Source: Clostridiales bacterium (GTDB lineage Bacteria > Bacillota > Clostridia > Lachnospirales > Lachnospiraceae). From it: DNA of 41,529 nucleotides. Positions within the stretch are counted from its first letter, which is position 1, and each line of letters starts with the position of its first letter. The stretch lies in NCBI GenBank assembly GCA_018372435.1, contig JAHAJA010000038.1, positions 1 to 41,529 of the forward strand. The letters run 5' to 3'. Below, one piece after another: positions 17,203 through 25,947 of the stretch. The translations under genes and the position numbers were made by a program. The notes beneath the pieces were generated by a model that made no database searches, had not been told where the DNA came from, and was given only the letters and a program-made list of their open reading frames with translations.

Positions 17203-18285
17203 TTAATTATCTAAAATTCTGTCCACTTCCTCTAGCACTGCAAGTATATTAGCAGAAAGCTCTGGAGATAAATTTCGCCAATTCAACGAAAAGCCAGGGT
17301 AATATGGACATTTTTTACTTCCATTAACATTAATCGCTGCTAACGGCCGTGTACCCGTTTTATCAGTCTGAATACAATAGCGACACCCATCGCAAGTTTT
17401 TGTCCATCCACTGATGAACTTAGCAGTTTCTTCTGGAATTTCATTGATATGTTCTAGTATCTTTTTGAACATAGGCATTCGAATCCATATAAAGCAAGGC
17501 TCAAGACGAAGATCTTCATAACTCACTTCAATACCAGAGTGGCTTCGTTCTCCCCAAGCCATCTTAAGCTCTTCTTGTTTTCCATGCTGTTTAACATAAT
17601 CTAGACTTATTCTTTTACCATCACGACAATCAATACGTTTAAATCCTCGTTTTTCTAATTCACTACACAGCTTAATAAGTTCCTCCTGTGCATCTAACAA
17701 TTTATCAAAAGCCACTGCTATCCAGTTAGCCGATACATCGTATACACAACGGCTAAATAGCAAAAATGCAGCATCAGACCTGGATTTATCTATAATATGT
17801 ACGTTATCTTCACGGGAGATGGTGGCAAGTTCTTTTAGCCCCTCTGCCCCTCCATTATGCATATATAACATAACCCGATCACTTTTTTCGATGGATATAC
17901 CTAATGCCTCAAGTGCTTTTGCCAAAGCCCTTTTGGGTGAAACAGAACCCTCAGCCAATAACAATCCTTCTTCATGTACTTCACCTGATTCCACTAGCTC
18001 AAAAAACTCTTGCATCATAGAAGCAATCTTTGTTACAGCATCACGAATGATTTTTACATCCTTTTCACGCCCTTTTTGCTGCTCCCAAGGATTAAAGGAT
18101 ACATCATTTACCGGTTTAACTCCTATTATGGTTGCATCTTTGGAAATAACTTCATAAATCCCAGTGATAATTCTATATGCTTGCAGACGTTTCTCATCTT
18201 CTGGAGCAGGCGCGCAGGTACCTAAAAAATAAGCTGCAGCTCGTCCATAATTAGTGGAATATGACATTCCATTTTTTATTATCAT
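17203..18285 (-). CDS. Unrecognised protein with C-terminal Cys cluster
   Basis: A 360-aa soluble protein that I do not recognise. No signal peptide or membrane segment is seen. The C-terminal part holds Cys298, Cys301, Cys304 (CDGCRYC) and Cys326 (KKCPYYPGF), a spacing suited to one zinc ion or an Fe-S cluster. The segment between them is RPLAAINVNGSKK. The middle region is helical and charged. A strong AAAGGAGG ribosome site precedes the ATG. The gene stands 15 bp upstream of a decayed phosphoesterase gene on the same strand, so its own expression looks intact while its neighbour is broken. Confidence 0.75.
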   Translation of the reverse strand: MIIKNGMSYSTNYGRAAAYFLGTCAPAPEDEKRLQAYRIITGIYEVISKDATIIGVKPVNDVSFNPWEQQKGREKDVKIIRDAVTKIASMMQEFFELVESGEVHEEGLLLAEGSVSPKRALAKALEALGISIEKSDRVMLYMHNGGAEGLKELATISREDNVHIIDKSRSDAAFLLFSRCVYDVSANWIAVAFDKLLDAQEELIKLCSELEKRGFKRIDCRDGKRISLDYVKQHGKQEELKMAWGERSHSGIEVSYEDLRLEPCFIWIRMPMFKKILEHINEIPEETAKFISGWTKTCDGCRYCIQTDKTGTRPLAAINVNGSKKCPYYPGFSLNWRNLSPELSANILAVLEEVDRILDN

Positions 18286-18300
18286 AGAAAAATCCTCCTT

Positions 18301-18753
18301 TTATTCTAAACTAAAATTAGATACCTTAGGTTCTATAGATATTCCATTCCATAACGTCCCAATCCCTACATCTTGGGGCGTTATGGTCTGATAATGTCCA
18401 CTCCTCCCTTTAACACTTATCTTCTCATTATTAATTTCAATTATGGCATATAACGGTTCCTTATATAATATTAAATCTTTCAGAAACGGATATCTTTTAT
18501 GTATTTCATCGGTATATGAAAATATCTCCTTTGTTCCATGCCAGATATACGACATCGAATTAAGTGTATAATATGGGATTCCTTCGATCACTCTGCAATC
18601 ATCACCATGGTCATGTCCATTCATACATATAAGAACTTTTCTCCTACCAAATATCTCCCTAATTTCTTTCCTATTTGCAATTCCTCTTTTCATAAAATCA
18701 TTAGCCAAACTATGATGTGAAAAGATAACATAATTAATCCATGTATTACATCT
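18301..18753 (-). pseudogene. 5'-truncated calcineurin-like metallophosphoesterase
   Basis: Only the C-terminal half of a metallophosphoesterase remains. The open frame runs from a stop at 18754-18756 and encodes WINYVIFSHHSLANDF (motif with the conserved SHH) and LICMNGHDHGDD (GHDH metal-binding motif), then the usual C-terminal strands. The N-terminal DxH, GDxxD and GNHD motifs, which supply most metal ligands, are missing, and no in-frame ATG with a ribosome site precedes the motifs. A shorter ORF starting at TTG 18708 exists but would omit SHH too. An inactive remnant is the best reading. Confidence 0.7.
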
Positions 18754-18767
18754 TTATCCACATCTAA

Positions 18768-18953
18768 TTATTTACATTTATTATATAACCTATCATACCA
18801 ACTTTCAATATTATAATTACGATGTCCATCACTCTCTTTTATACAATGACATAGCTCGTGGACATACTTGTCCAATCTTAATATATATTGTATACTTATA
18901 TATCTAGGTATATAGTCCGATATATATATTATTAATAGACTTGATAACGTAAC
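18768..18953 (-). pseudogene. Remnant with HExxH zinc-protease motif
   Basis: An open frame of 61 codons ending in TAA at 18768, without ATG or ribosome site. The last third reads LDKYVHELCHCIKESDGH and then ESWYDRLYNKCK. A hydrophobic residue before HELCH, a GH about seven residues on and an aromatic-rich end are the pattern of SprT/WLM/YgjP-type minimal zinc proteases (HExxH, then a third His). The upstream part is very AT-rich and unconvincing. It is probably the C-terminal scrap of such a gene; chance is not excluded. Confidence 0.35.
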
Positions 18954-19079
18954 TCAAGAAACACACTTAGAAGTAACGTAGTTACGCAGTGTATTTCGTG
19001 CACTAGCAAAAAGACTGTAGCACATTAACAGCCTTCCAGAGCTTCGCACTCACCTAAAAGCTTGAAAGGAGCAGCAACG
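18954..19079. other. Leader of the FliK-like gene with small hairpins
   Basis: Small inverted repeats occur near this point: 18940-18944/18954-18958 (CTTGA/TCAAG) and 18973-18977/18981-18985 (GTAAC/GTTAC) within an outer ACAC/GTGT pair (18963-18966/18989-18992). No riboswitch consensus, including the c-di-GMP types, is recognisable. Confidence 0.3.
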
Positions 19080-20975
19080 ATGAGTTTATCAAATAATGCA
19101 ATTGGAAATGTTGGCTCGAATCCAAGCAACATGACACCAAAGAAACGTCCTTCTTCTGGACAAACCTCTACCTTCCAAACAACAGCCGGCTCTCCTTCTG
19201 GCGCGACAAATACTGTGAATAGTAATCTTAGTTATTCTGCTACCGGGCAGATATTGATAGATAAAGGCCAAATTATCCGTGGAGAAGTTACTGATATTAG
19301 AAACGATACCGTATCAATCAAGGTGGATCTGGGTGAAACCATTACCTATCCACTTCAAGGAGATCCTGAGCTGACCATCGGCCAGACTGCAACTTTCAAA
19401 GCAGTTGAGACAGAAGATGGAATTGCTCTTCGTGCGATATCAGTTAAACCATCGCAAGCTAGATTAGCTACTATTAACAAAGCGTTAGAAGAAGCTGGTT
19501 TACAAAAAAGTGAACGAAATCAAATGATTGTATTGGAATTATTGGATAATCACATGTCTATCGACAAACAAACCATTCAAAAACTCTTCCAGCAATCTTT
19601 ACTGAATAAAAATGCTTCCATAGGTACTCTAGTTCTTATGAATAAACATAATATACCTATTATGAATGAGACATCTACACAGTTTGAAAACTATCGAAAT
19701 TATGAACACCGATTAAGCAAAGAAATAAGTTCAATAGCAGAAGATATTCCAAAGCTTCTAGATAAGGTAAGTACTTTTACTACAGCAAAAAACTTCCTCG
19801 CAATTAATGATGGACTTATGGATATCTTCTTAAGAGATACCAATTGGGCTACGGATATGCCTTTATCCTCTGTTATTAGCTCAAAGGCTGAGGTTACTAC
19901 CCTATTAGACATCCTAAGACCTTTTGCCCTAACAGACTCTTTAACCGAAGCGATTCAAAATCAAACCGCTTCCCTCCGTGAGGTTGTAGATTGTATCCAG
20001 AAAAGCATAGTAATAGCTGAACAAATGGATTATGAATCACAAAGCTCTCTTGTAGAGACAGAAGCTACCTCTAATAATGTGCATTCACCGTTAACAGATA
20101 TGTTCCAAGCTCCAATTATTAGACATATTCTAGACCATTTTACAAATCAACAATTTAATAACAACGAATTATCAACCTTCTTAAGTCTACAAAATCGTCA
20201 GACTCTAGCTTTAGCACTTGCTGACTTTCCGCTATCCCAAGATATTCGTGAGGGTATTGTAAACGGACAGATTGGAACGAATACCTTATTACACGCTATT
20301 AAAACCGCTCTACCAGCTACGAATTCTCTAGATGCAAAAACCTTGTATTCCACTCAAGTTTTTCAATGGGTATTAAAAGAACACATTCGAAGCTCCATGT
20401 CGTTAACAACGAATGATATTGCGGACAACAAGGTGAATGATTACTTTGATACAACCTATAATCAGATTACTGCTTTAAGAGACTTCTTGCAAAATACAGG
20501 TTTAAAAGATGTGTTTTCACAATTAAGTGGAACAACACAGAATTTTCAAGAGAATCTAGAATTTATGAAGGTAATCAATCAACTCTTTCCTTACGTACAG
20601 TTACCAATCAAGATGAAAGATCAATTCGTTCATAGTGATCTATATGTATATACCAAAAAGAAGAACTTACAAGAGAACCCAGATAGTATAAGCGTCTTAT
20701 TACATCTGGACATGGAGAATCTGGGTCCTACTGATATCCACATTAATTTAACTCGTGGTAATGTGGCGGCCAAATTCTACATGTCAGATGATTTTTCAAC
20801 TAGTCTTTTAAGAAATAATATTGATTTATTAGAAGACGCTATGGCTCGCAATGGTTATTTACTTCAAACAGAATTTATAGAACGTCAGAAGGAAGTCGAT
20901 ATCGTTAAGGATATCATAGAAAAAGATCAACCTACCTCCTCTCTTAAACGTTATTCCTTTGATATCCGTGCATAA
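19080..20975 (+). CDS. Orphan FliK-like flagellar hook-length control protein
   Basis: A 631-aa soluble protein. Residues about 1-50 are a low-complexity Ser/Thr/Asn/Pro stretch. A predicted beta-barrel-like section follows (about 60-125, GQIIRGEVTDIRNDTVSIKV), then a long helical middle. The C-terminal part (about 530-615: SVLLHLDMENLGPTDIHINL, then FYMSDDFSTSLLRNNIDLLE) matches the FliK Flg_hook domain, where LxPxxLGxxxVxI is typical. FliK measures hook length and switches flagellar export specificity. No other flagellar gene is nearby, so a paralogue with another task is possible. The frame opens at a TTG (19062), but the ATG at 19080 follows AAAGGAG at seven bases and is used. Convergent with the next gene; a hairpin at 21020-21056 lies between. 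Confidence 0.75.
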   Translation: MSLSNNAIGNVGSNPSNMTPKKRPSSGQTSTFQTTAGSPSGATNTVNSNLSYSATGQILIDKGQIIRGEVTDIRNDTVSIKVDLGETITYPLQGDPELTIGQTATFKAVETEDGIALRAISVKPSQARLATINKALEEAGLQKSERNQMIVLELLDNHMSIDKQTIQKLFQQSLLNKNASIGTLVLMNKHNIPIMNETSTQFENYRNYEHRLSKEISSIAEDIPKLLDKVSTFTTAKNFLAINDGLMDIFLRDTNWATDMPLSSVISSKAEVTTLLDILRPFALTDSLTEAIQNQTASLREVVDCIQKSIVIAEQMDYESQSSLVETEATSNNVHSPLTDMFQAPIIRHILDHFTNQQFNNNELSTFLSLQNRQTLALALADFPLSQDIREGIVNGQIGTNTLLHAIKTALPATNSLDAKTLYSTQVFQWVLKEHIRSSMSLTTNDIADNKVNDYFDTTYNQITALRDFLQNTGLKDVFSQLSGTTQNFQENLEFMKVINQLFPYVQLPIKMKDQFVHSDLYVYTKKKNLQENPDSISVLLHLDMENLGPTDIHINLTRGNVAAKFYMSDDFSTSLLRNNIDLLEDAMARNGYLLQTEFIERQKEVDIVKDIIEKDQPTSSLKRYSFDIRA

Positions 20976-21019
20976 CCGTCAAGAATTCCCCTCTAATTAC
21001 CCTCAATAGACCTGAAAAA

Positions 21020-21056
21020 GGCTCAAATAGCAGATATCCCTTTTGCTATTTGAGCC
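21020..21056. terminator. Terminator between convergent genes
   Basis: A perfect 13-bp inverted repeat, GGCTCAAATAGCA (21020-21032) with 21044-21056. On the minus strand it is followed by TTTTTC, so it terminates the 248-aa protein gene; it may also serve the FliK-like gene. Confidence 0.88.
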
Positions 21057-21130
21057 ACTTAGTCCTATAATTAATTTAATAATCCTGCTAGTCTAACATA
21101 TTAGGTTACATATCTTAGACATATTAAATA

Positions 21131-21877
21131 TCATTTATACAAGGCTATAATTTCTTTTTGATTTTGATAATATTCTATCTCCTCACACCAATAAACAAGG
21201 CTATTTAATATGCTTTTTGATACATATACATATTTTTCTTTTAATTCTTCAATTGATAGGTTATTCATTCTACAATCAATAAAAATCTCTCTTGTTTCAT
21301 GGAACAACTTTTTCTTCGTATCTTCTTCCATATAATTATATATTAATGTCATTCTAGGTTCTAATTCTAGCATTAACTGCTGTTCAAATCGATTCATATC
21401 TTTATAATTTAAAGATTCCTCTAATATATTAAATAATCGATCATGCGCTTTCTTCGGGATTCCTGCATGTATTCCGATCAATGCAAATAATCCTTCTAAC
21501 GAATAGATGTCTAATCCATATGTATTAATTCCATACTCTTCAAACGTTCCAGCTATAACATGAATCGTCTTTCTCATCATATGTTGCTGTAACTTATTAA
21601 CCTTGATATACATAGCTTCATAACTTGCCTTATCTATGTTAGCATAACGCATTGAAAATACCCACGCGACTAAAGTAACAAATCTGTACTTCTCTGTTAT
21701 AGCTAAATCATTCTCATATCGCTGAAGCCCCTTTGCTTTCAGTGAAAGGAAACAATACTCCTCATAAGTAAGTTCTAAATCACCAATAATGCGGTAATCT
21801 TTCTCTTCATCTCTAAGCTCCTTTTCAAGTAGTCGCTCAATTTCCAGTAAAGTTAAAGGTGTTTGTAATAAATTCAT
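21131..21877 (-). CDS. Unrecognised 248-aa helical protein
   Basis: A soluble, mainly helical protein of 248 aa that I cannot assign. No signal peptide, membrane segment, Cys cluster, P-loop or DNA-binding motif is apparent. It starts with LLQTPLTLLEIERLLEKELR and is rich in Glu, Lys, Tyr and Leu; residues about 55-150 (including IDKASYEAMYIKVNKLQQHM) look like packed helices. It has a strong AAAGGAGG ribosome site and its own terminator at 21020-21056, so it is likely a monocistronic expressed gene. Confidence 0.7.
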   Translation of the reverse strand: MNLLQTPLTLLEIERLLEKELRDEEKDYRIIGDLELTYEEYCFLSLKAKGLQRYENDLAITEKYRFVTLVAWVFSMRYANIDKASYEAMYIKVNKLQQHMMRKTIHVIAGTFEEYGINTYGLDIYSLEGLFALIGIHAGIPKKAHDRLFNILEESLNYKDMNRFEQQLMLELEPRMTLIYNYMEEDTKKKLFHETREIFIDCRMNNLSIEELKEKYVYVSKSILNSLVYWCEEIEYYQNQKEIIALYK

Positions 21878-22095
21878 AATTTCTCCTCCTTTGTCCCCAA
21901 ATGGTCACATTTTATAAAATATTGCATATAATCTATAATAGTATGTATTAATCACTTACTACCAAATATCATCCACGCTTATATATATATGTCCAAATTC
22001 TAAATAAAATGTTAAATTTTTACACTATTGATGTATAAAATTTAATACAAGTATTTCTTTGGTTTAATTTTCTGGATATAAATTATGATTTTCAA

Positions 22096-22124
22096 TTTAC
22101 AACTTGTCTTATTCGTGATAGAAT
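22096..22124 (+). promoter_or_regulatory. Sigma-A promoter of rnpB
   Basis: TTTACA (22096-22101), 17 bases, TAGAAT (22119-22124). The expected transcript start, about 22131, agrees with the 5' end of the RNase P RNA. Confidence 0.75.
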
Positions 22125-22132
22125 ATATCCTT

Positions 22133-22479
22133 GTGAGTAGCACAGATGATTGCGCCTATTAGCACCGAAAGGTCTTAGGTGAGGAAAGTCCGGGCTTCAC
22201 AGGGCAGGGTGCCGGATAACGTCCGGTGGAGGTGACTCCAAGGCTAGTGCAACAGAGATATACCGCCAAATTCGTTTGGTAAGGATGGAAAGGTAGCGTA
22301 AGAGACTACCGCATTCTTGGTAACAAGAATGGCTATGTAAACCCCACTCGAAGCAAGACCGAATGGAGAGCGATACGGTTGCCCGCCGTGCTTTCGGGTT
22401 GGTCGCTTGATCTTATTGGTAACAGTAAGACTAGATAGATAATCATCTAATACAGAACTCGGCTTATAGTGCTGCTCAC
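22133..22479 (+). ncRNA. rnpB: RNase P RNA
   Basis: The RNA subunit of ribonuclease P, which removes tRNA 5' leaders. Conserved core segments are in order: GAGGAAAGTCCGGGCTTCAC (P4 and flanks) near 22173, then GCAGGGTGCCGGATAACGTC, GTGCAACAGAGA, GGTAAACCCCA-type TGTAAACCCCACTCG, and the closing AGAACTCGGCTTA. The ends form helix P1: GTGAGTAGCAC (22133-22143) pairs with GTGCTGCTCAC (22469-22479), with one G-U pair. The core suggests the common ancestral type A. A 93-codon frame on the opposite strand is a shadow. It is flanked by its own promoter and terminator. Confidence 0.96.
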
Positions 22480-22510
22480 ATGAATAAAAAGAATATATTT
22501 CATTAATATA

Positions 22511-22557
22511 AAAGTAACTGCTCATTCTCTCTATGATTTGAACAGTTACTTTTTTTG
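22511..22557 (+). terminator. Terminator of rnpB
   Basis: AAAGTAACTG (22511-22520) pairs with CAGTTACTTT (22543-22552), and a run of seven T (22551-22557) follows. Confidence 0.9.
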
Positions 22558-22580
22558 TGCGACCGTGCTCGGGGCTTCTC

Positions 22581-24242
22581 TTAATCTACTTTAAAATAAC
22601 TTCCCCCAACGAATTCTCGTATTATGGAATTACGAGGTACTTCTTCTGGGCTAACACCGATGAAATAATCTAAGAATTTTAATAGGCGTTTTGCTTCTAC
22701 ATATTCTGGACACTCACGATCAATCCCAAATAGAATTGGCTCCGCATATAGTTTAAGAATTGCTAACTCATAGATTAGCGCGGAATTGAACATGACGTCT
22801 GCTTCTTCTTGGAATGGGAAGATATTCTCTTCTTCTCCTCTTCGAACCGATGGCCACATTGCTATTGTATCTTTTGCTGCAATTCCTCTAGTTCTTGCAT
22901 CTCTTACCATTCTTCGTATCAATCTACCATCAGTCGTTGGAATCCGATTATGCTCATCGATATTCAACTGCGTTAAAGCACTTATGTAGATCTTGAATTT
23001 ACTTTCTTTTGGAAGAGAATGCGACAACTTATCATTCAAACCATGAATACCTTCAATAACTAATATGTCATCCTCACCAAGTTGTTGATAGTTTCCTTTA
23101 TATTCACGCTTACCTAACTTGAAGTTGTAGGATGGTAACTCAACTCGTTCCCCATTCAATAGCTTCATCATATCATTGTTGAATTGTTCAATATCAATCG
23201 CTTCTAAACATTCAAAATTAGGATTACCCTCTGCATCTAAAGGTGTATTCATACGATCTACAAAATAATTATCTAGGGCGATTGGTAACGGATTCATTCC
23301 ATGTGTACGAAGTTCAATGGATAAACGATGTGAAAAAGTTGTTTTACCCGATGAAGATGGACCAGAAATCATAATAAACTTATTGGTTCGATTCGCTACA
23401 ATCCGCTCTGCTATCTCACCTATTTTCTTCTCTTGAAGTGCCTCTTGAACAAGGATTAAATCATTAATTCCACCCTTACAGATTACATCATTAAGTGCTC
23501 CAACTGTTTCGATTTTCATGGTATTGCCCCAACGATTCGATTCTTTTAAAACTCCGAATAGCTTATGTCTTGGCTCAAACGGTGGTACCACTCTTGGATC
23601 CTCATCACTTGGTAATTGCATAATTAAACCATCATCGTATTTATATAATTTGAAATATTGTAGCATGCCAGTTCTCGGCGGCATATACCCATAGAAATAA
23701 TCTTCAAATCCACCAAGCTTATAGATATTTGCTTTGGATACTCGTCGATAACGGAATAATTTTTCTTTGTCATACATACGGTAATTTTTGAATAATTCTA
23801 TTGCTTCATCCGTTGTAATACTTCTCTTTTGGAATGGTATATCATCTGTTATGATTTTTCTCATACGTGCTTCAATTCTCTCTATTAATGCTTCATCTAA
23901 TATAGCATCTGATTTAATCTCGCAGTAATAACCAGGTCCTATTGCATACTCAACGATTACTTTTTCAACATTCTGATTTCCTATTTCATCATGAATTGCC
24001 TTTAGAAGTACCAGTGTCATACCTCTTTTATATGTTTTTCTACCTGCAGGATCTTTCGTAGTCACAAATTGCACGGTACAGTCTTTAGTAACTGTTTTGA
24101 ATAATTCTCTTAGTTTGTTGTCAACGAATGCAAGAATAATATCCTCTTTATAGTCTTTTTGAAAATCTTTGCTTATCTCTAATAAACTAGTATTTTCTTC
24201 GTAAACTTTGGTCTCTCCATTAATAATTACATTTATACTCAT
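22581..24242 (-). CDS. TGS-type nucleoside (uridine) kinase
   Basis: A 553-aa protein. Residues 1-65 form a TGS/ubiquitin-like domain, about 65-230 a threonyl-tRNA-synthetase-like editing/second domain, and about 280-500 a uridine kinase/phosphoribulokinase domain. Its P-loop is GPSSSGKT (294-301), followed by PLPIALDNYFVDR and VIEGIHGLN motifs. This architecture is typical of clostridial proteins annotated as nucleoside kinase; the exact substrate is not shown here. GAGGAG precedes the ATG. It is downstream of the Nif3-like gene by 12 bp in a trmK-nif3-kinase run, likely one operon. Confidence 0.9.
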   Translation of the reverse strand: MSINVIINGETKVYEENTSLLEISKDFQKDYKEDIILAFVDNKLRELFKTVTKDCTVQFVTTKDPAGRKTYKRGMTLVLLKAIHDEIGNQNVEKVIVEYAIGPGYYCEIKSDAILDEALIERIEARMRKIITDDIPFQKRSITTDEAIELFKNYRMYDKEKLFRYRRVSKANIYKLGGFEDYFYGYMPPRTGMLQYFKLYKYDDGLIMQLPSDEDPRVVPPFEPRHKLFGVLKESNRWGNTMKIETVGALNDVICKGGINDLILVQEALQEKKIGEIAERIVANRTNKFIMISGPSSSGKTTFSHRLSIELRTHGMNPLPIALDNYFVDRMNTPLDAEGNPNFECLEAIDIEQFNNDMMKLLNGERVELPSYNFKLGKREYKGNYQQLGEDDILVIEGIHGLNDKLSHSLPKESKFKIYISALTQLNIDEHNRIPTTDGRLIRRMVRDARTRGIAAKDTIAMWPSVRRGEEENIFPFQEEADVMFNSALIYELAILKLYAEPILFGIDRECPEYVEAKRLLKFLDYFIGVSPEEVPRNSIIREFVGGSYFKVD

Positions 24243-24254
24243 ATATTATCTCCT

Positions 24255-25028
24255 CTATATAGTTTTGAAAGGTGATTGCTCCTTTGCCACCATTATAGTA
24301 ACGTTACCCGCATCAAGATGAGCAGCCAGCCATTCTACCATGAATCGCTCTGTGCCATAGTGACCAGCATCAATGATACAAAGATTTCTTTCAATTGCAT
24401 CAAGTGCTTTATGATGTCTTATATCACCAGTTATAAGAACATCTGCCCCTATCTCTATGGCATGCTCAATAAAATCTTCCCCTGAACCTGTAGATATAGC
24501 AACCTTTTTAATATCTTTGGTTAACTCTCCAACTACACGAACATCTTCAAGATAAAAATGTTTTTTCACCTCGTTGGCTAAATCTAGTAATGTCACTGTC
24601 CTAGTTAGCTTTCCAAAACGTCCAATTCCAACATGTAGGTTATTAGGTTCTATCGGTTCTAATGCGATAGTATCCTTTAGTCCTATCATAGCTGCTGCTT
24701 CATCCGCCATTATCGCAATATCCATATTAGTATGCATAGCATAATATACTATGGAATGATTCATCATATTCAGAATTCGTCTACCAATAAAGTCATTGTT
24801 TGTAATTTTCTTCATCGGTGAAAAAATCAACGGGTGGTGGGTTATTATCATATCACATTGATGTTCAATTGCCTGTTCAATTACTTCTGTAGATGGATCT
24901 AGGGCTATAAGTACTTTGTTCACTTGCTGCTCTTCATCCCCTACAATCAATCCAACATTGTCCCATTTTTCTGCATAATGAACAGGTGCTATTGTCTCTA
25001 GTTGTTTTATCAGATCTCTACATTTCAT
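24255..25028 (-). CDS. Nif3-like dinuclear metal-centre protein
   Basis: A 257-aa NIF3/YbgI/YqfO-type protein (short form without the extra middle domain). Visible motifs: AEKWDNVGLIVG near the start, MIITHHPLIFSPMK with His64 and His65 among the metal ligands, the MHTNMDIA segment, and DAGHYGTERF at the C-terminus with a further His and Glu. Members bind two metal ions and some are linked to GTP cyclohydrolase I-like activity, but no general role is settled. Its start codon lies 11 bp inside the end of trmK, an arrangement seen widely in Firmicutes, which implies translational coupling. Confidence 0.93.
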   Translation of the reverse strand: MKCRDLIKQLETIAPVHYAEKWDNVGLIVGDEEQQVNKVLIALDPSTEVIEQAIEHQCDMIITHHPLIFSPMKKITNNDFIGRRILNMMNHSIVYYAMHTNMDIAIMADEAAAMIGLKDTIALEPIEPNNLHVGIGRFGKLTRTVTLLDLANEVKKHFYLEDVRVVGELTKDIKKVAISTGSGEDFIEHAIEIGADVLITGDIRHHKALDAIERNLCIIDAGHYGTERFMVEWLAAHLDAGNVTIMVAKEQSPFKTI

Positions 25029-25719
25029 AATATCGTAATCCTTCTACTATATATTCTAATTGTTGTTTTACTTCGTCTTCTCTCTTCTTCGAATGTTCTG
25101 TTTGCATCTTAAATAATTTATGCAATATGCCCTCATAGGTTCCTTTTTCTTTGTTCAAGAACTGATATAAAATCTCATTCTTATTCTTAAGTAATAAGGC
25201 ACCATATTGATAACACACTTCATTGGAATATCTTTGATGACCATCAGCCTTTGTCGCACGCATCATTACGTAATATTTTCCTTCATCTATAACCATATTC
25301 TCATCTGTAATCTGATAACCAATCTCATGGAGGTATTTTCTTACTAGAAAGATTTCTGATTGTGGTTGTAAGATTAATTCAGAACAAGACTCCACCACTT
25401 CTTTGCTATCCGATAGTATCTTAACTACCAGTCCACCACCCATTCCTGATACAAGTAGTGTATCAACTTCACCAGGCCCTATCTTCTTAGCACCGTCTGA
25501 CAATCTAGTCTCAATGATAGCACTGTAACCATACCTAGAAATATTCTCTCTTGCTCGTTGTAATGGTCCTTTGTTTATATCGCATGCAATCACTTTGGAC
25601 GCAATTTTATTTTCTACAAGATATATTGATGTATATGCATGATCACATCCAATATCCGCTACACGATTATTCTTAGTTACTAGTGCAACTGCTGCACCAA
25701 GTCTTTTTGATATTTGCAT
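25018..25719 (-). CDS. trmK: tRNA (adenine22-N1)-methyltransferase TrmK
   Basis: A 233-aa COG2384-type methyltransferase that uses S-adenosylmethionine to methylate A22 in the tRNA D-loop. The AdoMet motif ADIGCDHAYTSIYL lies at about residues 21-34, VIACDINKGPLQRA marks the acidic ribose-binding residue, and DTLLVSGMGGGLVVKI is the family signature (normally NPP-like in other classes). The C-terminal part is a coiled helical extension, normal for TrmK. The ATG is preceded by AGAGG. It overlaps the following Nif3-like gene by 11 bp. Confidence 0.93.
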   Translation of the reverse strand: MQISKRLGAAVALVTKNNRVADIGCDHAYTSIYLVENKIASKVIACDINKGPLQRARENISRYGYSAIIETRLSDGAKKIGPGEVDTLLVSGMGGGLVVKILSDSKEVVESCSELILQPQSEIFLVRKYLHEIGYQITDENMVIDEGKYYVMMRATKADGHQRYSNEVCYQYGALLLKNKNEILYQFLNKEKGTYEGILHKLFKMQTEHSKKREDEVKQQLEYIVEGLRYYEM

Positions 25720-25791
25720 CTCGTACCTCTTCTAACTGGCACCTTTTCCCTTGTATTCATTACACTTGTAATATTCCATGTAATTACCGTT

Positions 25792-25820
25792 ATTATAACA
25801 CTTATCTAGGAAAAGTTCCA
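25792..25820 (-). promoter_or_regulatory. Possible promoter of trmK-nif3-kinase
   Basis: Minus strand: TATAAT (25792-25797) is perfect; 17 bases upstream the hexamer is TGGAAC, a poor -35 box. Confidence 0.35.
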
Positions 25821-25947
25821 TTTATTCTATATTAATTCATTATAAATTTCTAGTATTTTTTGTTTTATTATTAAATTAATTTTAATTTCCAGTTATTATA
25901 ATGATATTTCTATTGTAATTAGTCAATTCAATACACAATTTGTTTTA

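Noticed and set aside
17819..18157. 112-codon open frame on the plus strand
   Set aside because: Antisense to the Cys-cluster protein gene, without ribosome site.
18905..18930. SigD-like -10 (CCGATAT) upstream of the FliK-like gene
   Set aside because: No TAAA-type -35 at 13-15 bases, and the region is made of TA repeats; it also lies about 160 bp from the start codon.
22244..22525. 93-codon open frame on the minus strand
   Set aside because: It overlaps the conserved RNase P RNA core in antisense; the structure of rnpB explains the sequence.
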